Notes: generated by a model not told the origin, from the letters alone. A stretch of 15,401 bases of DNA from an uncultured Lachnospiraceae bacterium (GCA_910586605.1 CAJUJR010000066.1:1-15401); one strand, 5' to 3'. Shown: positions 1-7,704, numbered from the stretch's first letter. Translations and numbers: made by a program.

Positions 1-53
1 GGGAAGAGATTTTTTATTGAGATCCGGCTACGATTGGCTGTGAATAGTAACAA
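1..53 (+). repeat. 53-bp end repeat, left copy
   Basis: Positions 1-53 match the reverse complement of 15346-15398 at 51 of 53 positions, with mismatches at 25 and 32. A shorter, more degenerate copy lies at 11133-11188 in the same orientation as the right-end copy. The conserved part ends in GGCTGTGAATAGTAAC. The repeat holds no coding capacity. Its presence at both ends suggests a multicopy dispersed repeat at which an assembly stopped, although a composite element bounded by inverted repeats cannot be excluded from this window alone. Confidence 0.85.
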
Positions 54-90
54 AAGAATAACTGGAGTAATAATTAGCGGCGTAAAAACG

Positions 91-119
91 TTGCTATTTA
101 ACCGCCCTAGTAATATAAT
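91..119 (+). promoter_or_regulatory. sigma-A-like promoter inside a dispersed repeat, reading into the Uma2 gene
   Basis: TTGCTA (91-96), a 17-bp spacer and TATAAT (114-119) lie about 78 bp upstream of the Uma2 start at 197. The stretch from 95 to 120 recurs at 11304-11329, where TATAAT is retained but the -35 box is poor. A third, inverted copy at 11045-11064 lacks the TATAAT. The repeat may act as a portable promoter; no transcription data are available. Confidence 0.55.
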
Positions 120-196
120 AGGAAAACAGGAAGCTGCAAAGATGGCGGCTTGGTTGATGTATCAAATTATCATCCAGAAGAAAGCAGGTGATTTAA

Positions 197-706
197 ATGG
201 AACGTTTACAAATGAAAGATATGGCAAATACTTTTATTGAACATTCAATGGTTATCAATAATTTTGTTACAACAATTGGAAATCAATTGAAAAGTTCTTT
301 GTGCCGTGTCTTTGGTGATAGCGTGAAATATAAGTGGGCAGAGAATGGCAATAAGCCAGTGATTCCAGATGTATCAATAAATTGTGATATAAAAAACAGG
401 CGTTCCACTAATTTTTTAGGTGTTCCCAGATTAATTATAGAAGTGTTATCAGACGCAACAGAACAGTACGACCGCAATGAGAAAATGGAATTATATAAAA
501 AAGTGGAAGTTGCGGAATATTGGATTGTTGATTGGAGAAAAAAGCAAGTAGAAATTTATCTGCTTTCCCCTGATGAAAATTCGATTGACAATGCAGAATA
601 TAGACTAATATCAACCGTAACAGAAGAAAATAAAAATGATTTAAAAATCTATATGTTTCCAAATGCTAAGATTGATTTTGAGCAATTATTTGACGGTGTG
701 GATTGA
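197..706 (+). CDS. Uma2-family (DUF820) putative restriction-endonuclease-fold protein, short form
   Basis: The 169-aa product matches the Uma2 family, which has a PD-(D/E)XK-like nuclease fold and usually no assigned role. Visible family features are PD at residues 57-58, IEVLS at 81-85 with Glu82 as a likely metal ligand, then Asp92, Lys96 and Tyr100, and the typical EYWIVDWRKKQVEIY stretch at 107-121. The family's usual N-terminal segment ending in an ELIDGE-type motif is missing: the protein starts almost directly at the helix containing IEHSMVINNF. It is therefore shorter than the common ~180-200 aa and may be a short subfamily or an N-terminal truncation. The ATG at 197 is chosen because AGGTG lies 7 nt upstream. 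The gene stands alone on the plus strand behind a repeat-borne promoter. DNA cleavage is inferred from the fold only. Confidence 0.75.
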   Translation: MERLQMKDMANTFIEHSMVINNFVTTIGNQLKSSLCRVFGDSVKYKWAENGNKPVIPDVSINCDIKNRRSTNFLGVPRLIIEVLSDATEQYDRNEKMELYKKVEVAEYWIVDWRKKQVEIYLLSPDENSIDNAEYRLISTVTEENKNDLKIYMFPNAKIDFEQLFDGVD

Positions 707-725
707 TTACAGAAGAGCTTTAAAT

Positions 726-763
726 CCTGTGAACAGGAACATTATAACGTTCCTATTCACAGG
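726..763. terminator. hairpin between convergent Uma2 and PfkB genes
   Basis: CCTGTGAA-c-AGGAAC pairs with GTTCCT-a-TTCACAGG across an 8-nt loop, giving 8 + 6 base pairs with one mismatch. It sits 19 bp after the Uma2 stop and overlaps the last codons of the kinase gene, so it could serve both converging transcripts. Neither side has a good T-run, so efficient intrinsic termination is uncertain. Confidence 0.55.
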
Positions 764-1562
764 CAAAGCCTCCCAAAAATGCCAATGTATTTGATGCTGC
801 CAGACTTCCTTCTTCCATTGCCATATTTATATTTTGGTTATTAAGATACGACGCCATAAATGCCGCATGGTAGCTATCACCACAGCCTGTAGTATCTACG
901 ATTTTTTTCACCGGAACAGCGTCTGTCTGATACTCCCTGCCATTATGAAAAGTAACACTCCCCTTTTCCGCTAAAGTTGCATTAAAAATACCATGATACA
1001 TTCCAGACCATTTCTTTAAAACCAACAGCGTTTCTTCATCTCCGCTAAAAAAGGTAAACTCAATCTGCCTGACAATCTCTTCCAATCCCGAAAAATCTCT
1101 TACCACATCAAAATCAACTGCCATCTGATATCCATACTCTGATTTTAATCTAAGGATATCCTGAAAATTAGGGCTGTAATAATTTATAAAAACCACATCT
1201 GATTCCTGTAATTTTCTCTTATCAATCTCTGATAACTTAAAATCCTGATAAACACCCCCATCCCAAGAATCCTCTTTAAAATAGCGATTCCCTGTTACGT
1301 CATGATATATTTTATTTGTTGCTGTCTTTCCATTATCAATCATATGCACGCATGACATATCTATATTTTTTCTTGCTTTTATACATTCTACAGCCTTCCT
1401 TCCAATATCGTCATCCCCTACTGCCCCCATAAGGCTTATAATAACATGTGCATAATTTGAAATAGTCATTGCAAAATTAAGCGCCTCTCCTCCTAACCTA
1501 ATTTCATCTGTATTATCAAAAACATCTGCACAAATCGTTGACATTGCTACTATTTTAACCAT
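753..1562 (-). CDS. PfkB/ribokinase-family carbohydrate kinase, FrlD-like
   Basis: The 269-aa product is a PfkB-family kinase, which transfers phosphate from ATP to a sugar or sugar derivative in the cytoplasm. Motif 1 is LGGEALNFA at residues 23-31. The second signature is DTTGCGDSYHAAF at 223-235, with Asp229 as the expected catalytic base. The VGDDDIGRKAVE stretch (48-59) and the compact length resemble fructoselysine 6-kinase (FrlD) more than ribokinase or 1-phosphofructokinase, but the substrate cannot be assigned. An upstream TTG start would add five residues. The ATG at 1562 is preferred because AAGGAG lies 6 nt upstream. No transporter or sugar-catabolic gene is next to it, so it appears to be a single-gene unit with its own promoter at 1692-1720. 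Confidence 0.85.
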   Translation of the reverse strand: MVKIVAMSTICADVFDNTDEIRLGGEALNFAMTISNYAHVIISLMGAVGDDDIGRKAVECIKARKNIDMSCVHMIDNGKTATNKIYHDVTGNRYFKEDSWDGGVYQDFKLSEIDKRKLQESDVVFINYYSPNFQDILRLKSEYGYQMAVDFDVVRDFSGLEEIVRQIEFTFFSGDEETLLVLKKWSGMYHGIFNATLAEKGSVTFHNGREYQTDAVPVKKIVDTTGCGDSYHAAFMASYLNNQNINMAMEEGSLAASNTLAFLGGFACE

Positions 1563-1691
1563 ACGCTTCTCCTTCAATCATTCCACATGTTATTCATTCC
1601 ATTGGTTTTAGCATTCCTGTAACAGACATCTGCTGCATTATAAGCCCTCCATTCTATACAGTTCCTAAGCAGCATATCCTGTTCTGAAATT

Positions 1692-1720
1692 ATTATACGA
1701 TGAAGCAGAAAAAACATCAA
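1692..1720 (-). promoter_or_regulatory. sigma-A promoter of the PfkB-family kinase gene
   Basis: On the minus strand TTGATG (1720-1715), a 17-bp spacer and a perfect TATAAT (1697-1692) lie upstream of the kinase. Transcription would start near 1685, giving a 5' leader of roughly 120 nt before the ATG at 1562. That is long enough for a leader element, but I recognise no riboswitch in it. Confidence 0.7.
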
Positions 1721-1790
1721 TAAATTTATAGTAACTCATTCATTTCCAGGCAGGTAAAAAAAGGGCGAAGTTTCCTTTGACATAAAACCA

Positions 1791-1834
1791 GAAAAAGACC
1801 GCCAGCTCCTTCTATTAGTTGGCGGCTCTTTTTC
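1791..1834 (-). terminator. intrinsic terminator of the 858-aa BACON protein gene
   Basis: GAAAAAGA-CCGCCA-gCT pairs with AGt-TGGCGG-c-TCTTTTTC around a 9-nt loop. The GC-rich stem is flanked by A and T runs on both sides, the normal form of a bidirectional intrinsic terminator. It begins 35 bp after the stop codon of the BACON gene and separates it from the kinase transcription unit. Confidence 0.85.
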
Positions 1835-1868
1835 AATTGTATTTTAAAATGCATCTACAAATTCCGCC

Positions 1869-4445
1869 TTACTTAAATTTAGACAATTTCACTTTTCTCT
1901 TATCCACGGTTATCTTTGCCTTAAATGTCTTAGAGCTTCCATTTTCCAAAGTTACTTTTACCGTAATGACTGCCTTGCCTTTCTTTATGCCCTTTACTAC
2001 CCCTTTTGAATTTACAGTAGCTACTTTTTTCTTGTTGCTGGAGAATTTCACGCTTTTTATATCACTTGCATACAGCCCTTCCGGATAATTCAGTTTTATC
2101 TTTGTTGTTTTGCCTTTTTTAAATGTTTTCTTTGTTACGCTTATTGTCAGCTCCTGCAGCAGTGTATCTAATGATACTTCATTTTCCGCCTGGTGGACAT
2201 AAATGCTGTGGCTTTCTAATCCCGGGGCGCTGATTGTAATATACCCTTCCCTTTCTTTGTAGGTATCATTTTCCTTGACAAGGATATAAAAGTCCCCTGC
2301 CCCTGTCCCCTCAATAGAAGCATACTCTTCCCCATAATACCAGTTGTCTTTTAAGATCCTTATCCAGCTTTCCGATGACGTCACCGTCCATTTTGTGTCT
2401 TCACTGGCAGAAATATGTACCGGCCCGTCCAGCGCCCTTGACGGCTCGTCAAAATATGCTGTCTCCCTGTCTACCTGCAAATATGAGGCGGCTTTCCCCA
2501 TCTGCGTTACTGTTACCGTCTCAGACAGGCTTCCCCCTGCATGCGATATTGTTATTGTGGCAGTACGTTCCGACCCTGTATTTTTTTCTGCCACCAGGTA
2601 AATATATCCGTCACCGTCCAATGTTATGGAATCCATCCCGTCTGCAAATGAAGGGTTCCTCTCGGTGGAGATTTTCAGCCACCCTGCATCTTCCACTGCT
2701 GCAGTAAACGCGCCCGTGCGTGAAGTTTTCACAGAGATGGCATTGTTATAAAAATAGCCGCTGTCATCTGCCGTCTTGCTTGTGCTGTCTACCGTAAGGA
2801 CTGCCTTTGTGCCTTCCTGCACAACTTCAATTGTCACAGTTGTCTCCCCGTCTTCATGCGTCACAATAACCTGCCCTGTCCTCGCTTCATCCGATGGGTT
2901 TTCACTTACAAAAATGTAAAATGTGCCCGCCGCCTCAAATGATACATTGGATGCCGCACTGCCGCTATAACTGCTGCTCCCTACCTTTAACCATGAATTG
3001 CCGTTATTGCTGACAGAAAAGCCCCCGGATTTATTTGTATCCACTTTCACAGATGTGACACTCGTTTTCCCTTTTGCATTGGCAGTAATGTTCTTTGTAG
3101 AGACATCCAACGAGGCTTTAGCGGCCTCCTGCTTTACCACAACCTTTTCCGTTACAGTCTTATCCCCATACTCTGCCGTAATGGTAATCTCCCCTGTCCT
3201 TGGCGCTACGGAAGTATTTTCATATGCAAATACATAAAAGCTTTCTGTCCATTCCTTCCCGTCTCCGGACAGCCAGATTGTACTGCCCGCTGACGCCGAT
3301 GCATTCTTTTTGCATATCTTCAGCCAGGAATCACTTGAACTTACGGTACAGCTATACGAATTTGTTACCGTCAGATCCACCTTGTTGCTTCCAAAAGTTC
3401 CCTGTGCATCTGCACTAAGCTCTGTTTGGCTGGCGCTTATCTCCAGCCCTAGGGTTGGTGTTGGGGTCGGGGTTGGGGTTAGGTCTGTAACGATTGGAGC
3501 AAAGGTAACACCCATTGCCGGCGTCGGCGCTGGGGTCGGTGATGCCAGTGTCGGCGGTTTCGGTGTAATTTTATCTAATTCCGAAGTATATGTCGAATCT
3601 GTATCTGCTGTTTCTCCAGGACTATATGTACCGCCAACTTCAAAACTTTTCTGAGATATTCTACCTGTCTTATTTGAAATCATACTAAATTCAACTTTAC
3701 CATTCTGATCTGCATATGATCCAGGATTTACTACTACAGAAGCATATCTGATGCCATTTATTGTATATAAATCACCTGCACGGAAATTAGTATCTACAAG
3801 CAGCGGATTATCTGCAAGCAACGTAATTTTTCCTGCATCATATTTCTCTGCTGCAAGCAGATTTCCATATTGGTTTTTTGCAGTATATAAAAGATGCCAT
3901 GTATCTTTTTTAAAATTAGAAGGAAGTGATGTCTCAATTTTTGATTGATTCCATTTACTGTTTACAAATCCAACCATATCAGCTTCATCTATAACCTCTT
4001 GCAGACCAATATTTAGAATTCCAGTAACAACTACACCACTTTCTAGATCACAACCTGTTAAATAGATCTTTGTACCATATGTATAACTTTCACTGCCATC
4101 AACACTCTTTTTGATAGTAATCCTGCCCAATGAAATATCAACACTTTGTTCAGCAGCATCCGAAAAAACCCAGGCAATATCTACAGATGATCTTATCGAA
4201 TTACCATATTGATCAATTACATCATAATAAATATATGCTTCCGTACCAGTTTCATTTGTACTAATCTGGTTGTTCTCCCCCAAAATAACAATCGAAGTGC
4301 ATACAGAACTTGCAAGTGTTGCCCTTGTCTCATTAAGCTTCATTTTATAAGCCGCTGTCCCTTCAAATGCAGGTAATAGCGATATTATCAAACACAAAAT
4401 TAATAATAACGGTATTACTTTTTTGTTAATTCTTTTGATCATCAT
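1869..4445 (-). CDS. secreted multidomain surface protein: variable head, P/T linker, four BACON-like domains, Big_2-like C-terminus
   Basis: The 858-aa product has a signal peptide at about residues 1-32 (KR-rich start, hydrophobic 10-24). A head of roughly 33-290 contains two YDVIDQYGN/YTAKNQYGN-type strands seen in bacterial Ig-like domains. A Pro/Thr linker covers about 294-332. Four BACON-like repeats lie at about 335-440, 445-545, 549-648 and 654-753, each with a SWLK/SWIR-type core and an RTGxIxI...VxQ ending. A lysine-rich Big_2-like module lies at about 766-848 (VATVNSKGVVKGIKKGKA). BACON domains are usually carbohydrate- or mucin-associated modules; the ligand here is unknown. There is no LPXTG, SLH, choline-binding or C-terminal membrane segment. 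The ATG at 4445 follows AAGGAGG by 6 nt; a longer frame upstream has no such support. From the linker onward it is a close paralogue of the 5521-7704 product, but the heads are unrelated. Confidence 0.88.
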   Translation of the reverse strand: MMIKRINKKVIPLLLILCLIISLLPAFEGTAAYKMKLNETRATLASSVCTSIVILGENNQISTNETGTEAYIYYDVIDQYGNSIRSSVDIAWVFSDAAEQSVDISLGRITIKKSVDGSESYTYGTKIYLTGCDLESGVVVTGILNIGLQEVIDEADMVGFVNSKWNQSKIETSLPSNFKKDTWHLLYTAKNQYGNLLAAEKYDAGKITLLADNPLLVDTNFRAGDLYTINGIRYASVVVNPGSYADQNGKVEFSMISNKTGRISQKSFEVGGTYSPGETADTDSTYTSELDKITPKPPTLASPTPAPTPAMGVTFAPIVTDLTPTPTPTPTLGLEISASQTELSADAQGTFGSNKVDLTVTNSYSCTVSSSDSWLKICKKNASASAGSTIWLSGDGKEWTESFYVFAYENTSVAPRTGEITITAEYGDKTVTEKVVVKQEAAKASLDVSTKNITANAKGKTSVTSVKVDTNKSGGFSVSNNGNSWLKVGSSSYSGSAASNVSFEAAGTFYIFVSENPSDEARTGQVIVTHEDGETTVTIEVVQEGTKAVLTVDSTSKTADDSGYFYNNAISVKTSRTGAFTAAVEDAGWLKISTERNPSFADGMDSITLDGDGYIYLVAEKNTGSERTATITISHAGGSLSETVTVTQMGKAASYLQVDRETAYFDEPSRALDGPVHISASEDTKWTVTSSESWIRILKDNWYYGEEYASIEGTGAGDFYILVKENDTYKEREGYITISAPGLESHSIYVHQAENEVSLDTLLQELTISVTKKTFKKGKTTKIKLNYPEGLYASDIKSVKFSSNKKKVATVNSKGVVKGIKKGKAVITVKVTLENGSSKTFKAKITVDKRKVKLSKFK
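2020..2431 (-). repeat. 412-bp perfect direct repeat, copy 1
   Basis: This segment is identical base for base to 5672-6083 (offset 3652). It encodes most of BACON-like domain 4 and the start of the Big_2-like module. The flanking parts of the two paralogous genes have diverged visibly, including at third codon positions, so the perfect block is an island within a ~1.6-kb homologous region. Confidence 0.9.
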
Positions 4446-4561
4446 AAGAATCCTCCTTATTTTTGCAAGGCCTGTACCAAACCCAGCACAGCCCCTCATA
4501 TTTTATCTTGCATAAATTATTGCCTTATAGATATACTCCCTTACCATCTGACAAACATTAA

Positions 4562-5044
4562 TCACCTTGTTACATAAACCTTTGTCTTATAAATCCCTTC
4601 TGAGCCATCTCGGAAAGTTACAGTTATCTTAATAACAGCGCTTCCTTTCTTCTTCCCTTTGACTTTGCCTTTACTGTTTACAGACGCAACAGACTTTTTT
4701 GTAGAACGGAACGTAATGCCGTCAATATTCTTACCGACCCACTTATCCCATTCTTCATCCGACAGAACCCCATATTCGTTTTCAAAATCATCACTTGGGC
4801 ATATCTTAATGAAAAAGGACTTGCCGACCTTTATCGTTTTCTTGGCAGGGTTTACCACAAAAGGGCTTTGTTCCAAAGTGCATTGCCAGTTTTCCCCAGC
4901 TTCGTCATCTTCCCATGCCTCTGTATCATCTTCTTCCTGCTCCGCAGATACTGCAGAAGTCGCTGAAAACATATATCCTGCCGGGAGTAAAGATGCCCCG
5001 ACTACTGCCGCCAAAACTAATACCAGTAATTTTCTCCTCACCAT
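4562..5044 (-). CDS. small secreted acidic/Big_2-like protein (160 aa)
   Basis: The product has a signal peptide with basic start VRRK, a hydrophobic core at 5-22 and probable cleavage after VSA at residue 34. An acidic stretch follows at 35-50 (EQEEDDTEAWEDDE). A single Big_2-like module occupies about 65-158, with an acidic insertion SDEEWDKWVGKN before FRSTKKSVASVNSKGKVKG and a KKKGS loop. It is a paralogue of the 162-aa product at 9473-9961: the last ~49 residues differ at only three positions. The function is unknown. It lies directly upstream of the 858-aa BACON gene (116 bp apart), mirroring the other small protein upstream of the second set. The ATG at 5044 is only 2 nt from AAGGAGG; the next codon, GTG at 5041, has better spacing and may be the real start. 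Confidence 0.8.
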   Translation of the reverse strand: MVRRKLLVLVLAAVVGASLLPAGYMFSATSAVSAEQEEDDTEAWEDDEAGENWQCTLEQSPFVVNPAKKTIKVGKSFFIKICPSDDFENEYGVLSDEEWDKWVGKNIDGITFRSTKKSVASVNSKGKVKGKKKGSAVIKITVTFRDGSEGIYKTKVYVTR

Positions 5045-5150
5045 AACCTCCTTAAACCTAATATAACGTTTCTTAATCCTTCGTGCACTAAGCATCCACT
5101 ATTTGTGCTATTGCTACGTTGGCCTATACTCCATTTCGACCCATCTGAAC

Positions 5151-5167
5151 ATGTGCCACTGGCACAT
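5151..5167. promoter_or_regulatory. TGTGCC-N3-GGCACA inverted repeat upstream of the 160-aa gene
   Basis: ATGTGCC-ACT-GGCACAT is a perfect 7-bp inverted repeat 107 bp upstream of the small secreted protein gene. The same half-sites occur with a longer spacer at 7829-7854, and a degenerate version occurs next to the 858-aa gene. It could be an operator or a short hairpin; the role is unproven. Confidence 0.4.
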
Positions 5168-5240
5168 AGTACCATCAGTCAATGATGCCATCGTATCCCA
5201 CTTCCTTTCTTCGTCTTGCACTAACACAAATATCAAACGC

Positions 5241-5402
5241 TTAGGAAGTGTCATGAAATAAAATCAGCCCAGATGACGCAGGATAAATGTTTGTCTGCAA
5301 AGAAGAAAATCGCAGGCGTAGCGGGCTACGTCAAGATTTTCTGATGCAGCAAGGGGACATTTAGACAAGTCAAACGGCTAATTTTTTCGTGACATTTCCT
5401 TA
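5241..5402. repeat. 162-bp element with imperfect inverted ends (MITE- or structured-RNA-like)
   Basis: The left arm (5241-5269, TTAGGAAGTGTCATGAAAT...) pairs imperfectly with the right arm (5376-5402, ...TTCGTGACATTTCCTTA). Inside is a hairpin built on CGTAG-cgg-g-CTACG within a longer AAAATC...GATTTT pairing near 5307-5340. There is no convincing ORF. The layout fits a small non-autonomous repeat or a folded intergenic RNA. It lies between the 727-aa gene terminator region and the upstream region of the 160-aa gene. Part of the resemblance to intergenic repeats of related gut Clostridia is from memory and was not checked. Confidence 0.6.
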
Positions 5403-5462
5403 GTATAAAAAGATTTTAAAAACGCTGTACCAGAAAAAATATGCCTTCCAAGTTCTTACATT

Positions 5463-5499
5463 CTAAGGAACTGTAAATAACTTATTTACAGTTCCTTAG
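5463..5499 (-). terminator. 16-bp-stem hairpin downstream of the 727-aa gene
   Basis: CTAAGGAACTGTAAAT pairs perfectly with its complement across a 5-nt loop. It begins 22 bp after the stop codon of the 727-aa BACON gene. The stem is long and perfect, but no U-run follows on the minus strand, so it may protect the mRNA 3' end or act as a weak terminator. Confidence 0.6.
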
Positions 5500-5520
5500 A
5501 TTACAACTACTTACAATTCC

Positions 5521-7704
5521 TCACTTAAATTTAGTAAGCTTAACCTTTCTTTTATCCACGGTTATCTTGGCTTTAAATGTCTTAGAGCTTCCATTTTCCA
5601 AAGTTACTTTTACCGTAATAGTTGCCTTGCCTTTCTTTATGCCCTTTACTACTCCTTTTGAATTTACAGTTGCTACTTTTTTCTTGTTGCTGGAGAATTT
5701 CACGCTTTTTATATCACTTGCATACAGCCCTTCCGGATAATTCAGTTTTATCTTTGTTGTTTTGCCTTTTTTAAATGTTTTCTTTGTTACGCTTATTGTC
5801 AGCTCCTGCAGCAGTGTATCTAATGATACTTCATTTTCCGCCTGGTGGACATAAATGCTGTGGCTTTCTAATCCCGGGGCGCTGATTGTAATATACCCTT
5901 CCCTTTCTTTGTAGGTATCATTTTCCTTGACAAGGATATAAAAGTCCCCTGCCCCTGTCCCCTCAATAGAAGCATACTCTTCCCCATAATACCAGTTGTC
6001 TTTTAAGATCCTTATCCAGCTTTCCGATGACGTCACCGTCCATTTTGTGTCTTCACTGGCAGAAATATGTACCGGCCCGTCCATTTCCCTTGAAGGCTCG
6101 TCAAAATATGCCGTCTCCCTGTCTACCTGCAGGTAGGAAGCAGCTTTCCCCATCTGTGTTACTGTTACTGTCTTAGATAGGCTTCCCCCTGCATGCGATA
6201 TTGTTATCGTGGCAGTACGCTCCTCCCCTGTATTTTTTTCTGCCACTAGGTAAAGGTATCCGTCTCCGTCCAATGTCACTGACTCCATCCCGTCTGCAAA
6301 TGAAGGACTCCACTCAGTGGACACTTTTAGCCACCCTGCATCTTCGACCGTTGCGGTAAATGCGCCTGTACCTGAAGTTTTCACATAGATGGCATTATTA
6401 TAGAAATAGCCGCTGTCATCTGCTATCTTGCTTGTGCTGTCTACAGACAACGCTGCATCTGCCCCCTCCTGTACAACTTCAATTACCTCTTTTGTCTCCC
6501 CGTCTTCATGCGTTACGGTAATCTGCCCTGTCCGCTCTTCATCCGATGGGTTTTCACTAAGATAAATATAAAATGTCCCTTCTGACTCATACGATATATT
6601 TGATTTTGCACCATCCCCATAGCTGCTGCTCCCTACCTTTATCCACGAATTGCCATTATTGCTGACAGAAAAGCCTCCCGTTTTGTTTGTATCCACTTCC
6701 ACAGATGTGACGCTCGTTTTCCCTTTTGCATTGGCAGTGATTTTCTTTGTGGAGACAGACAATGAAGCTTTAGCGGCCTCCTGTTTTACCACAACCGTTT
6801 CCGTTACTTTCTTCTCCCCATACTCTGCCGTAATTGTAATCTCTCCTGTCCTTGGAATTACAGAAGTATTTTCATCTGCAAATACATAAAAGCTTCCCGT
6901 CCATTCACTCTCGTCTCCGTATATCCAGATAATACTGTCTGCTGATGCCGATGCATTTTTTTTGCATACCCTCAGCCAGGAATCACTTGAACTTACAGTA
7001 CAGCTATACGAATTTGTCACCGTCAGATCCACCTTGTTGCCTCCAAAAGTCCCCTGCGCATCTGCACTAAGCTCTGTCTGGCTGGCACTAATCCCCAGCT
7101 CTGGGGTTGGGGTCGGTGTTGGACTTGCAGTAGGAGTTGGAGTTGGCGACAAAGTTGGAGACGGTGTTGGGGTTATTGGTGCAAAAGTAACACCCATACC
7201 CGGAGTCGGAGTTGGGGTTGGCGATAAAGTTGGGAGCGGCATTGGCGTTGGGGTCGACGGCAAAGTTGGTTCATAAGAAGATGCCTCTTGGTCAATGAAT
7301 ATAATATAAGGAATACTAGCCCCAAAAGTAAGAGAAATAGTATAATCACCCACAGTTGGAGAAGACCAATCAAGCCCATATCTATATACCCCCAGACTTG
7401 GAATATATTCCCATGCAAAAGTATCTGTACTAAGAATAGATTCACTAAAAATTATTCCATCTTTTGACGTAATTGAACAGGTTAAATCGGTTGGCCATCC
7501 TACAAGTACATCAATATAAGTATATGCAACCGTTGGAATATTAAAGTTATAACTAACCGCAATTGCATCTCCTGAATGCTCTAAAAGCGTAACATAATCT
7601 GTCGCAGCTTTTGCCTTATTTGGTGCAGTTGTAATCCCACTAAAGCAAAGTGCAGCTATCAGTACAAGAACCGTTATTTTTGTTTTAAATTTGGATAATT
7701 TCAT
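5521..7704 (-). CDS. secreted multidomain surface protein: short head, P/T linker, four BACON-like domains, Big_2-like C-terminus
   Basis: The 727-aa product has a signal peptide at 1-34 (KxKxK start, core 9-20, cleavage near AKA-ATD). A ~110-residue beta-rich head at 36-145 matches nothing I recognise. A long Pro/Thr/Ser linker spans about 146-202. BACON-like domains lie at about 205-310, 314-414, 418-517 and 523-622, and a lysine-rich Big_2-like module lies at about 635-717. The part from GVTFAPI in the linker onward is homologous to the 858-aa protein, and the head is not. There is no cell-wall sorting signal. The ATG at 7704 has AAGGAG about 10 nt upstream. The architecture suggests a rigid stalk that presents a head domain, possibly for glycan or host binding. 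This is an inference from domain order and not from a recognised ligand site. Confidence 0.88.
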   Translation of the reverse strand: MKLSKFKTKITVLVLIAALCFSGITTAPNKAKAATDYVTLLEHSGDAIAVSYNFNIPTVAYTYIDVLVGWPTDLTCSITSKDGIIFSESILSTDTFAWEYIPSLGVYRYGLDWSSPTVGDYTISLTFGASIPYIIFIDQEASSYEPTLPSTPTPMPLPTLSPTPTPTPGMGVTFAPITPTPSPTLSPTPTPTASPTPTPTPELGISASQTELSADAQGTFGGNKVDLTVTNSYSCTVSSSDSWLRVCKKNASASADSIIWIYGDESEWTGSFYVFADENTSVIPRTGEITITAEYGEKKVTETVVVKQEAAKASLSVSTKKITANAKGKTSVTSVEVDTNKTGGFSVSNNGNSWIKVGSSSYGDGAKSNISYESEGTFYIYLSENPSDEERTGQITVTHEDGETKEVIEVVQEGADAALSVDSTSKIADDSGYFYNNAIYVKTSGTGAFTATVEDAGWLKVSTEWSPSFADGMESVTLDGDGYLYLVAEKNTGEERTATITISHAGGSLSKTVTVTQMGKAASYLQVDRETAYFDEPSREMDGPVHISASEDTKWTVTSSESWIRILKDNWYYGEEYASIEGTGAGDFYILVKENDTYKEREGYITISAPGLESHSIYVHQAENEVSLDTLLQELTISVTKKTFKKGKTTKIKLNYPEGLYASDIKSVKFSSNKKKVATVNSKGVVKGIKKGKATITVKVTLENGSSKTFKAKITVDKRKVKLTKFK
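5672..6083 (-). repeat. 412-bp perfect direct repeat, copy 2
   Basis: Identical to 2020-2431 in the same orientation. Immediately outside this block the two genes differ (A/T at 2019/5671; GCG versus TTT just after 2431/6083). Homologous recombination between the copies would delete the intervening 3.65 kb, which carries the 160-aa gene, and would produce a chimeric BACON protein. Confidence 0.9.

Noticed and set aside
34..240. 68-aa frame at the left end
   Set aside because: It starts with TTG inside the end repeat, has no ribosome site, overlaps the Uma2 start and has no family resemblance.
1869..1930. Sortase or membrane anchor at the C-terminus of the BACON proteins
   Set aside because: Both proteins end in a basic stretch (KRKVKLSKFK or KRKVKLTKFK) without an LPXTG motif or hydrophobic tail.
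3425..3560. CRISPR-like or minisatellite array in the G/T-rich stretch
   Set aside because: The units are short, imperfect and in frame as Thr-Pro codons of a protein linker; there are no spacers.
4464..4480. Sigma-54-like promoter (TTGGTACA-N4-TTGCA, minus strand) before the 858-aa gene
   Set aside because: The consensus and spacing fit, but transcription would start near 4453, inside the ribosome binding site and 8 nt from the ATG, so it could not give a translatable mRNA. No matching -12 element exists at the other dyads.
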